Shown here one piece after another: positions 27,201 through 34,606 of a DNA stretch of 64,000 nt. Source of the DNA: Bacteroidales bacterium UBA1680 (GTDB taxonomy: Bacteria; Bacteroidota; Bacteroidia; Bacteroidales; UBA932); contig DCKG01000022.1 of assembly GCA_002320605.1 (NCBI GenBank), forward strand, positions 62,001 through 126,000, in the 5' to 3' direction. The notes under the pieces were generated by a model, which worked only from the letters and a program-made list of their open reading frames with translations, was not told the origin of the DNA and did no database searches. A program made the position numbers and the translations under genes. Each line of letters opens with the position of its first letter. Within the stretch, counting starts at the first letter, position 1.

Positions 27201-27357
27201 TGTCTATGTGAGCGCCCAGAACATCCTCACGTTTACAAAATATTCAGGTGCCGATCCTGAAGTCAATTCCTATGGAAGCGACACGACCATCGGGATCGAC
27301 TGGTTCCCTTATCCAATGAACAAATCCATCACTTTAGGAGCCAACATTCAGTTCTAA
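24295..27357 (+). CDS. SusC-like TonB-dependent outer-membrane transporter
   Basis: Imports oligosaccharides across the outer membrane with energy from TonB. The 1020-residue protein has a long N-region and signal peptide (to about residue 45), a carboxypeptidase-D regulatory-like domain (VTVSIKDVIGPLAGANVSVKG, about 52-125), and a TonB-box-like DELVVIGYGTVRKRDLTGSVSSV. The plug contains IRGDNGPLYIIDGIP and SATAIYGSRGANGVILITTK, and a long beta-barrel ends in aromatic F. It is followed after 16 bp by SusD, the standard pair. The substrate is unknown; neighbouring GH10 and GH2 genes suggest a hemicellulose-type beta-glycan. Confidence 0.96.
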   Translation: MNHIRHERGSHPHGFQLSRALPLLIAVLFCLPIGLKAAVSADIASASQQATKTVTVSIKDVIGPLAGANVSVKGTKNGANTDSNGKVTLSNVPANSTLIISYMGYKTQEISVSVGTSFVVVLEEDTNMLDELVVIGYGTVRKRDLTGSVSSVKSKELTAFTVSNPIQALQGRVPGITITTNNGAPTGNFSIRVRGSNSIRGDNGPLYIIDGIPANVSSVNSYDIESVEVLKDASATAIYGSRGANGVILITTKSGRTGKTNVQYNFEYGIQTLRKKMDMMNAKEYMEFYNIQQMNDKGAAYFTDAQIAAAGKGYDWQDAVYRDASVQNHNISVTGGNEKTRFSVSGSAMLREGIIKTSEYNKYNLRSVLDHDVSNWLNVAVRMGYTYTTRQDKASSDLVNRGGSIVSSALLAPPTLTPYNEDGNYQNLQLAYPFISNALVNPINLIDIGVSKTEANLLDLSTALTFKPFKGFSFKTSFGLENNDYRGDNYVNSKNIYGSTSASVGFTRSTTVINENIVNYDFEFGDAHSLNLMGGFTYQQNVSKYLGGSGSGFLSDATETYNLASAATPGIPSSSYSKWVLMSYLARANYSYKGKYLLTASIRADGSSRYSEGDKWGYFPSAAAAWSISEEPWLKGRTSISNLKLRVGYGVTGSTAIGPYATMNMLSSGSTPLGGDGVVTFFTPSTTYPGALKWESTSQTNVGVDMGLFNDRLRITADAYYKLTTDLLNSVNLPPSSGYGSTIRNIGKMSNRGLELLVEGEILNTKDWSWTASANIATNKNEVKKLAGGADIYGSNVSMVLVNGTVNLIREGEPMGVFYVFKSDGYDENGTLKYVDTDENGTLTNDDRFILGNPHPDFTYGLNTEIAYKRLSLSMFWVGSQGNDVYNVSKAQYYDYGMGLNMLKEVYKSHWDQNNTPEQNAKAKYPKIRANQNIQQSDIFIEDGSYLRLKNIQLGYTIPVLKRYINKIHVYVSAQNILTFTKYSGADPEVNSYGSDTTIGIDWFPYPMNKSITLGANIQF

Positions 27358-27373
27358 TTAAAAAGGATTCATT

Positions 27374-28855
27374 ATGAAAAAGAATATAATCATCATCTTA
27401 GTGGCCTTGTCGGTGATTGTCCCGTTGTCGTCTTGCAATGATTGGCTGGAAGAACACCCAAAGGCTGTTGCATTTGACACTTTTTACAACACCAAAGATG
27501 AGGCAGATGCTGCTATTGCGGCGATATCGAACCGATTCAGGGCGATAATCGGAGGTTCCCAATATACGGCAATGCTTGAGTGTTTCGCCGACTACAACTA
27601 CGGACGTGGAACATGGAGCGCCAACAGTACCTATGAACTGCTGAACACGACTAACAAGGGACGCACGGACGGATTCTGGACAAACCTCTACAGGACTGTA
27701 CGCGATGCGAACATCGTCATATCGAGGATGCCAAGCGCATCGAGTCTTTCTGAGGAACAGAAGAGTGCCTACGTCGCCGAGGCCAGATTCTACCGTGCCT
27801 TCGCCTACTTCGACCTCGTCCGCTGGTGGAACAACGTTCCGCTTCGTACCGAAGAGAACATGGAAGAATTCGACATGCCGCTCACGCCGGCGGAACAGAT
27901 TTGGACCTTCGTCATCTCCGATCTTGAATATGCGGTAGCCAATTGTCCGGATTCTCCTGTAGTGTTGGGCCGTCCTTATAAGAATGCTGCCCGCACTCTC
28001 CTTGCCGATGTCTATATGACGAGAAAGAATTTTACGGCGGCAAAGCCCCTTCTTGAAGCTGTGATATCCAGCAATGCCTACTCGCTCGTTCCTGTCTCTA
28101 CAGTCAGGGATTTCGACAAGATCTTCGGCTACGAAGTGACCAACACTACGGAAGAGATCTTCTACCAGAAGACATCCAGGACCAACAACTCCGGTTGGGA
28201 GCTAGTCATGTACAATGCGCATCCGAACGCAATCGTGAACGGAGGCAAGATGCAAGGAACAGGTGGCTGGTATGCCCTCGTGCTCAGTTCTGAGAACAAG
28301 TGGATCGAGGAATGGGACTCGAATGACCTCCGCAAGGATTTCAACTATCTTCCATTCTCGCGTATGGACACCTTCGACGGTCTCCCGATGGACGGACTCT
28401 CCGTGAAGTTCTATGATCCCGGAGCGGAAAGCAGCGGAGGCGCGACATGCGACAATCCTGTGTACCGCTATGCCGATATCCTGATGATGTACGCCGAAGT
28501 TCTCAACGAGGTCAACAACGGGCCGAACGCTGAAGCCATGGAGTATCTTAACATGATTCACCGCCGCGGATACGGCTACGATTCTACTTCCCCGTCGCCG
28601 GTCGATCTGAAGCTTTCGGACTACAGCACCAAGCAGGCGTTCATGGACATTCTGACCAAAGAACAATGCTACGAGTTCTGGACCGAAGGCAAGCGCTGGC
28701 CATTCCTCGTAAGAACAGGTCAGGCAGAAAAGTATGTCAAGGAATACAAAGGGAGGGATATAAATCCAGATCTCTATCATTTCCCTATTCCTGACACCGA
28801 ATTCACCTACAATACGGCTCTGAATCCAAACACCGACCAGAATCCTGGATATTAG
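27374..28855 (+). CDS. SusD-like glycan-binding lipoprotein
   Basis: An outer-membrane lipoprotein that caps the SusC channel and binds the glycan. The signal peptide ends in LSSC (residues 18-21), followed by NDWLEEHP. The N-terminal SusD domain contains tetratricopeptide-like helices (AEARFYRAFAYFDLVRWWNNVPL, typical of the family). The C-terminal RagB/SusD domain includes CDNPVYRYADILMMYAEVLNEVNN and ends FTYNTALNPNTDQNPGY. Length of 493 residues is normal. It lies between SusC and the MFS transporter. Confidence 0.95.
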   Translation: MKKNIIIILVALSVIVPLSSCNDWLEEHPKAVAFDTFYNTKDEADAAIAAISNRFRAIIGGSQYTAMLECFADYNYGRGTWSANSTYELLNTTNKGRTDGFWTNLYRTVRDANIVISRMPSASSLSEEQKSAYVAEARFYRAFAYFDLVRWWNNVPLRTEENMEEFDMPLTPAEQIWTFVISDLEYAVANCPDSPVVLGRPYKNAARTLLADVYMTRKNFTAAKPLLEAVISSNAYSLVPVSTVRDFDKIFGYEVTNTTEEIFYQKTSRTNNSGWELVMYNAHPNAIVNGGKMQGTGGWYALVLSSENKWIEEWDSNDLRKDFNYLPFSRMDTFDGLPMDGLSVKFYDPGAESSGGATCDNPVYRYADILMMYAEVLNEVNNGPNAEAMEYLNMIHRRGYGYDSTSPSPVDLKLSDYSTKQAFMDILTKEQCYEFWTEGKRWPFLVRTGQAEKYVKEYKGRDINPDLYHFPIPDTEFTYNTALNPNTDQNPGY

Positions 28856-28947
28856 CCGTAGGTTTTGCCAAATTGTCAACTCTTTGCCTATTCCACGAAT
28901 GTCAGGGATGCCTTGTGGGAATGGGCCTTAGCAAGAAGAATGTTCCG

Positions 28948-30222
28948 ATGAAGAAACCAATCATTCCTTACAAATGGGAGCTACTCATAATGCTGTGGTT
29001 CGCCTATTTCCTCAATCAAGGAGACAGGCAGATTTACGCTGCTGTACTGCCTCTGATTAAAAGCGATCTGGGACTTAGTTCTGCCCAGCTGGGTCTGGTT
29101 GTGACGGCCTTTTCGGTTGTCTATGGGTGCTTGGTCCCTGTGGGAGGATACCTTGGAGATTTCATGAAGAGAAAGTGGATTGTGGTAACTAGTCTGCTTG
29201 TCTTCAGCATAGGAACCATGTTCACCGGTCTAAGCACCGGACTTGTCAGCCTGATTATCCTCAGGGGAATTACTACCGGAGGAGGAGAGGCGTTCTATTA
29301 CCCTGCGGCAACCTCACTGATTAACCAGTACCACGAGAAGACCAGGGCGATGGCGATGTCCATACATCAGACCTCTCTTTATGTGGGCATAATTGTCAGC
29401 GGCTTCCTTGCCGCATACATCGGAGAAAGGCTAGGTTGGAGATACTCCTTCTTTATATTCGGGATAGGTGGGCTTCTGATAGCAACCTACATCATTTTCA
29501 AAATGAAGGACACTCCGCAAATCAAGGAAGAGCACGGAGACAACAAGAGAATCCCCCTTAAGGAACTTGTTACTGGGATTTTCTCCAAAAAGACCATTTG
29601 GTGCCTCTGTCTCGCCTTCGGCTGTCAGGTTTTCGTTAACATTGGCTACACCACATGGATGGCTACATTCTACCACGAGAAGTTCGGTCTTGCCCTTTCA
29701 ACGGCAAGCTTTGCGGCGATGTTCTTCCATTTCTCACTGGCCCTCGTAGGCGTTCTTGTGGGTGGACGTCTGTCGGATAAGCTTGCTCCCAAGAGAAAGA
29801 CCATAAGAATGGAAACCGAGTGTCTTGGCTTACTATTGGGTACGCCATTCATTTTCGTCATGGGTTGGACCGGATCCCTGTGGGTCAGCTGCGCTGCCCT
29901 TGCAATGTTCGGCTTTTTCCGCGGAGTCTATGACTCCAATCTCTATGCGGCTGCTTTTGACGTGATAGATCCCAAGTACCGCTCGTCTTCTGTCGGAATA
30001 ATGACATGCTTCGCATTTCTTGTCGGAGCCGTGGCATCTTCAGTATTAGGGATTGTCGGCGACAAATACGGCATGTCCGTCGGCATATCAATGTTGAGTG
30101 CGTTCTTCCTGGCAGGCAGCATTGCAATTTTCATCGCAAAGAGATTCTTTTTCAACAAAGAATACATTTCGTTGAATCTTGAAACTCAGATTAGTCAACC
30201 TCTATTTAAAAATCAAATATAA
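28948..30222 (+). CDS. MFS transporter, anion:cation symporter (hexuronate/galactonate) type
   Basis: An inner-membrane permease of about 424 residues with 12 predicted helices. The first helix region WELLIMLWFAYFLNQGDRQIYAAVLPLIKSDLGLS and the GGYLGDFMKRKW loop resemble the anion:cation symporter group. That group carries hexuronates, galactonate, glucarate and similar organic acids with H+. The start at 28948 (MKKPIIPYKWE) is preferred; in-frame ATGs at 28921 and 28873 would add a tail with no family counterpart. A permease for acids fits the island's sugar-acid dehydratases better than a neutral-sugar role. It sits 7 bp upstream of GH10. Confidence 0.85.
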   Translation: MKKPIIPYKWELLIMLWFAYFLNQGDRQIYAAVLPLIKSDLGLSSAQLGLVVTAFSVVYGCLVPVGGYLGDFMKRKWIVVTSLLVFSIGTMFTGLSTGLVSLIILRGITTGGGEAFYYPAATSLINQYHEKTRAMAMSIHQTSLYVGIIVSGFLAAYIGERLGWRYSFFIFGIGGLLIATYIIFKMKDTPQIKEEHGDNKRIPLKELVTGIFSKKTIWCLCLAFGCQVFVNIGYTTWMATFYHEKFGLALSTASFAAMFFHFSLALVGVLVGGRLSDKLAPKRKTIRMETECLGLLLGTPFIFVMGWTGSLWVSCAALAMFGFFRGVYDSNLYAAAFDVIDPKYRSSSVGIMTCFAFLVGAVASSVLGIVGDKYGMSVGISMLSAFFLAGSIAIFIAKRFFFNKEYISLNLETQISQPLFKNQI

Positions 30223-30228
30223 TTTGCC

Positions 30229-31794
30229 ATGAAAAGAATAATCGTAACCTTTCTCCTAGCCAGTGTCTACGTTGCGACACTGGCCCAGACCTCTTTTCCT
30301 AAATACCAAAAAGATGATAAAGACCACACCATGAGCGATGCTTATTGGAAGCTATGGAATCCGGAAGTGCAGGCCAAGATCGACGCTGACATCGATGCTA
30401 ACAGGAAGGCTGATGCATGCATCACTCTCAATGTCCCTATCGGCACGGAAGTGAAGATCGAGCAGGTTACCCATGATTTCATCTTCGGAGCTCACATCTT
30501 CAACTACAATCAGCTCGGGACTCATGAACGCAACGAAAGGTATAAGGAACTCTACGGTACCCTGTTCAATTCGGCGACAATCGCATTCTATTGGAAAAAA
30601 TTCGAAATGGAGCCGGGACGCCTTCGCTTCAATACAGAATATTGGGATACTGAGGAATACTGGAACAAATGCAAGGATCCGAAAATGCAGCCTCACTGGC
30701 GCAGGCCTTCCACAGACCAGGTCGTGGAGTTCTGCAAAAGCAAGGGCATCCGGCTGCACGGACATACCATAATTTGGGGCAACCGCACTTGGCAGCATCC
30801 TCACTGGATCATTGAAGACTTGATGACTCCTGAGGAAAAGGCAAGAATGGACACGTATGTCTCCGAATACATCAATCCCAAGAACCTTCAGGCAATCGAG
30901 AAATATACCGACACCTATAATGCGTTGACAAAAGACCAACTTTCCGATGCCCTTCCTGAATACACCAAGACAGTAAACGAACTGTTTGAAAACCGTATAA
31001 AAACCCTGGCGGAACATTATGGCGGAACCATCGACAGCTGGGACGTAGTGAACGAGAGTTCGACTGACTTCAAGAAAATGAATCCTGGTGGGAGGCTAAT
31101 AAAGAGCAACTATGGGATAATGCCCGCCGACTATACCTACAAGGCCTTCCTGACGGCTCAGAAGGTCTTTCCTAACAAGGTGAAGCTCAACATCAACGAC
31201 TATAATATGAAGCAGGACTACCTTGATCAGGTTAACGACCTCACGGCACGTGGCTGCAAGATTGACATCATGGGTGCCCAGATGCACCTTTTCGATCCCC
31301 AGCAGTGCCAAGATATTGCGGCAGGAGCGGAAATCCAAACTCCGGATCAAGTGTGGGGCTGGTCCGATCTGTTGGGCAAGGCGGGTAAGCCAATACATTT
31401 GAGTGAGATAACCATCACATCTCCGGGCGATGACGCACATGGTCGTCAGATTCAGGCCATAATTGCCCAGAATCTGTATCGCCTGTGGTTCAGCATAAAG
31501 CCTATGATGGGCATCACGTGGTGGAACGTGGTGGATGACTGTGGTGCTCCTGGCGAACCTTCAGTTTCCGGTCTTTTCGACCGTGACATGAAGCCTAAGG
31601 CGTCCTACTACGCCCTTGACAATCTCATCAACCACGAATGGAAGACTAACCTTACAGTCAAGACAGGCAAGAAGGGAGTGATTCATTTCCGTGGATTCAA
31701 GGGCAACTATAAAGTGTCTTGGACAGACAAGGACGGGAATATGGTCACGAAGGAATTCTATCTCAAGGACGATGGCGACGGTTTGACGCTTTAG
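30229..31794 (+). CDS. Secreted GH10 glycoside hydrolase (first copy)
   Basis: A retaining endo-beta-glycanase; GH10 is dominated by xylanases. The signal peptide covers residues 1-19 (TLAQ). The barrel shows FGAHIF, the ATIAFYWKKFEMEPG region, HGHTIIWGNRTWQHP, acid/base Glu276 in SWDVVNES, and nucleophile Glu393 in HLSEIT. GITWWNVVDDCGAPGEPSVSGLFD follows near the barrel end. Residues 470-521 form a small beta tail with RGFKGNYKVSW. The second GH10 of this island has the same tail, so they are paralogues. Length (521) exceeds a plain GH10 domain because of inserts between strands 3 and 4. Xylan-type substrate is an inference. Confidence 0.88.
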   Translation: MKRIIVTFLLASVYVATLAQTSFPKYQKDDKDHTMSDAYWKLWNPEVQAKIDADIDANRKADACITLNVPIGTEVKIEQVTHDFIFGAHIFNYNQLGTHERNERYKELYGTLFNSATIAFYWKKFEMEPGRLRFNTEYWDTEEYWNKCKDPKMQPHWRRPSTDQVVEFCKSKGIRLHGHTIIWGNRTWQHPHWIIEDLMTPEEKARMDTYVSEYINPKNLQAIEKYTDTYNALTKDQLSDALPEYTKTVNELFENRIKTLAEHYGGTIDSWDVVNESSTDFKKMNPGGRLIKSNYGIMPADYTYKAFLTAQKVFPNKVKLNINDYNMKQDYLDQVNDLTARGCKIDIMGAQMHLFDPQQCQDIAAGAEIQTPDQVWGWSDLLGKAGKPIHLSEITITSPGDDAHGRQIQAIIAQNLYRLWFSIKPMMGITWWNVVDDCGAPGEPSVSGLFDRDMKPKASYYALDNLINHEWKTNLTVKTGKKGVIHFRGFKGNYKVSWTDKDGNMVTKEFYLKDDGDGLTL

Positions 31795-31805
31795 GTTATA
31801 TCATC

Positions 31806-33842
31806 ATGAAAAAGACATATTGTTTTATCACATTGCTTGCGGTGATCTGTGCTTGCAGCCAATCTCTTCAGGATGACGGCATTATTCCGTCCGATGACGG
31901 GATGTTTCCTTTCGTTATCTCGATGGCGGGAGTGGACAATGCGACCGACATCAGTCCATTAATCGATGCGCCGGCCGGCAAGTATGGATACATTCGCATT
32001 CAGGATGGCCATTTCGTGAATGACAAGGGCAGAGTGAGACTGAATGCGACAAATCTCACGGCATCTGCCAATTTCCCAACTCACGAACAAGCGGAGAGGA
32101 TGGCGGCCCGAATGACGCGCTTCGGGATCAACTGTGTGCGTCTGCACTACATGGACTGTGCCTATGGTCCTGACTTCTTTCCTTTGGCAAAGGAACCGTG
32201 CATATTCGCAAAAGATGGCTCCCAGAGAAATTTCGATCCAGAGATGCTGGACAGGCTTGATTACATGATCTATCAGTTCAAGCAGAAAGGAATTTATGTA
32301 GATGTAAACCTTTACGTAGCGAGACACGAATATGAAATGAAGGGAGAAAATGCTGTAAATTCGTATGTCCAAGAGAAAGAGATGGAATATGCTACTGACC
32401 TTCTCACGCATGTGAATCCTTACACGGGACTTCCTCTTGCCAAAGATCCATGCGTGGCCGTGGTGGAACTCAATAATGAAGATGCACTCTACACTAGTTA
32501 TTTCGGTGGAAGAATCAGAAAGGCAGAGTGGCCGACCGTCGCTCAGTTATGCGACAGTCTGGACTATGCTTCGAAACTTGAATTTTTCAATACCCTCAAC
32601 AAACTCGAGAGTGATCATTGGGACAACATGCGCAACTGCCTGAAGACAAAGGTAGGAGTCGTTGCCCCTATCACTTCCTCGCAGGTCGATTATTCCATTC
32701 CTATGAATTTCGATGGAATGGATTATAATGATATGCATGCATATTGGCAGCATCCTTCAATTAGAGTCCAGTGGTATGCAAATAACATCCCGATGGTGAA
32801 TGATCCAGACGGAGGTTGCTTGACATATCTGGCGAGCGAGAGGATGGCGGGAAAACCGTTCACGGTGTCTGAATATAATCACCCGTATCCGAACTTCTAT
32901 GGCGCCGAGGGGCAGCCTATGCTTCACGCCTACGGGGCTTTCCAAGGCTGGGACGGCGTGTTCGCATATTCTTGGAACAATAGGATGAACGAAGAACCTC
33001 AGTCGCAGGAATATTTCTTCTCCTTAGCGGCTAGGACAGACGTTTTGGCTCATTTCATTGCCTGTGCAACGATGTTCCTTCGTGGAGACATTACAGAATC
33101 TAGGGATTCTATTGTTCCATGCGTTCCTCGTCAAGTGATCCAGGATAGTTGGGTTAAGAACCCTACCCGCAACGGGGATATTCCTGGGCTCATAGTTAAG
33201 TTTTCGGACAGCACCATCACAAGGAAGAGCATGCTTGCGCACAAGAGCTACGTGGATATCAATGTTCCTGATGCAAAAGCCTACTCAAAAGAGGATTTCG
33301 GAACGACGAAATTCTCCGACACCAAGGAAATCGAATGGAACAATGACGATCCTGAAAATGGAATGTTCATCGTCCGCACTGCCAACACGAAACTGTTCTC
33401 CGGATTCCCGAAAGGAAGGACAATAGATCTGGGCGACGGAGTTGTTCTCGATATTGGCAAGACTAAACTCGGTTGGGCTACGATTTCGCTGACAAGCAAG
33501 AATGCGGACGGGTTCGAGAAAGGTGCCACCTCGCTCCTCGTGGCAACCGGCTACACCCACAACAAGGATGCGAAATTCACGGTGGAAAAGGATGAGGAAG
33601 GCAATCCTACGACATGGATATCGTGTCGTCGTGAGGATTGGGGTACGGCTCCAATGATGACGGAAGGTATTCCAGCAAAGGTGACTCTCCCGGCACGGGC
33701 AAACTCGACTCATTGCTGGGCATTGGATGAGAGCGGTGAACGTGTTCAGGAGGTTCTGGTCAGCGCTGATACCACCGGTAAGGCAGTTGTGGAAATCGGG
33801 AATCAGTACAAGACAATATGGTATGAAATAGCTGTAAAATAA
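31806..33842 (+). CDS. Secreted lipoprotein glycoside hydrolase, clan GH-A-like
   Basis: A 678-residue lipoprotein with the signal peptide MKKTYCFITLLAVICAC and acylated Cys at about residue 17-19. The middle region reads as a (beta/alpha)8 glycosidase: FGINCVRLHYMD, KQKGIYVDVNLYV, VVELNNEDALY with likely acid/base Glu225, FDGMDYNDMHAYW, and FTVSEYNHPYPNFYG with likely nucleophile Glu356. This spacing fits clan GH-A (GH5-, GH39- or GH42-like), but I cannot place the family. The C-terminal 200 residues are beta-rich and may bind carbohydrate. The ATG at 31806 is chosen because the upstream in-frame extension overlaps the GH10 gene and lacks the signal peptide. It lies 11 bp after GH10. Confidence 0.75.
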   Translation: MKKTYCFITLLAVICACSQSLQDDGIIPSDDGMFPFVISMAGVDNATDISPLIDAPAGKYGYIRIQDGHFVNDKGRVRLNATNLTASANFPTHEQAERMAARMTRFGINCVRLHYMDCAYGPDFFPLAKEPCIFAKDGSQRNFDPEMLDRLDYMIYQFKQKGIYVDVNLYVARHEYEMKGENAVNSYVQEKEMEYATDLLTHVNPYTGLPLAKDPCVAVVELNNEDALYTSYFGGRIRKAEWPTVAQLCDSLDYASKLEFFNTLNKLESDHWDNMRNCLKTKVGVVAPITSSQVDYSIPMNFDGMDYNDMHAYWQHPSIRVQWYANNIPMVNDPDGGCLTYLASERMAGKPFTVSEYNHPYPNFYGAEGQPMLHAYGAFQGWDGVFAYSWNNRMNEEPQSQEYFFSLAARTDVLAHFIACATMFLRGDITESRDSIVPCVPRQVIQDSWVKNPTRNGDIPGLIVKFSDSTITRKSMLAHKSYVDINVPDAKAYSKEDFGTTKFSDTKEIEWNNDDPENGMFIVRTANTKLFSGFPKGRTIDLGDGVVLDIGKTKLGWATISLTSKNADGFEKGATSLLVATGYTHNKDAKFTVEKDEEGNPTTWISCRREDWGTAPMMTEGIPAKVTLPARANSTHCWALDESGERVQEVLVSADTTGKAVVEIGNQYKTIWYEIAVK

Positions 33843-33850
33843 ATCAATAA

Positions 33851-34594
33851 ATGAGTGTAGAACAATACAAAAAAGAGGTGGGGATGATGAAGCTGGAGAA
33901 GCTTATCTCCGCACGAGAAGGTGTCTCAGATGCTAAGTTCCCGATTTCGGACAAAGAATTGTTGATGAGATTCGAAAGTCTGTATTTGGGTGCCGTGAAC
34001 GACGTCATGCGGGAATTTTGCCTCCTCGATCAGGCACTGCCGAATAGAATCAAGCCACTGCGGGAGTACAACACCGTTGCTGGATTCGCATTTACTGTAA
34101 AAAGTGCACCAAATGTCAAAATCTCTGGAGAGATGGAGTACAGAACACAGATGCTTGATCATCTGGGCGAGGACCATTTTGTGGTGTGGGACACAAGCCG
34201 CGATCAGGAAGCCACCCTCTGGGGGGGGGTGATGACGGCAACTGCGAAAGGGAAAAAGGTCAAGGCGGCCTGCATCGATGGTGGTATCCGTGATACTCAC
34301 CAGATTCTGAGCGCCGACTTCCCCGTCTTTTACGAGTACAGAATTTCGAATGGAAGCCTTGGACGTTGCTTGATTACTCATTATCAGATACCAATCAAGA
34401 TTGGGAATGTCACGATAAAGCCAAACGATGTAGTACTGGGAGACATTGATGGAGTCCTCATCGTTCCAAGGGAAATAGCATACGACGTTCTTCTTCGTGC
34501 AGAGGAGATTAAGGAGAACGAAAAGAAGATTTTTTCCTGGGTGAAGGCTGGGGACAGCATAAAATCAATTACAAAGAAAGGCGGATACTTTTAA
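33851..34594 (+). CDS. RraA-family aldolase-like protein
   Basis: A cytoplasmic protein of 247 residues with the RraA/HMG-aldolase fold. The motif KAACIDGGIRDTHQI carries the G-x-x-x-R-D signature that binds the 2-oxo-acid and metal, and DVVLGDIDGVLIVP is the second family block. Class II pyruvate aldolases of this family split 4-hydroxy-4-methyl-2-oxoglutarate or 4-carboxy-4-hydroxy-2-oxoadipate; others decarboxylate oxaloacetate or only bind RNase E. In Bacteroidota, which sit outside the RNase E setting, and next to sugar-acid dehydratases, cleavage of a 2-keto-3-deoxy sugar acid into pyruvate and an aldehyde is a reasonable inference. It starts 8 bp after the upstream hydrolase. Confidence 0.8.
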   Translation: MSVEQYKKEVGMMKLEKLISAREGVSDAKFPISDKELLMRFESLYLGAVNDVMREFCLLDQALPNRIKPLREYNTVAGFAFTVKSAPNVKISGEMEYRTQMLDHLGEDHFVVWDTSRDQEATLWGGVMTATAKGKKVKAACIDGGIRDTHQILSADFPVFYEYRISNGSLGRCLITHYQIPIKIGNVTIKPNDVVLGDIDGVLIVPREIAYDVLLRAEEIKENEKKIFSWVKAGDSIKSITKKGGYF

Positions 34595-34606
34595 CAACGT
34601 TGCTCT

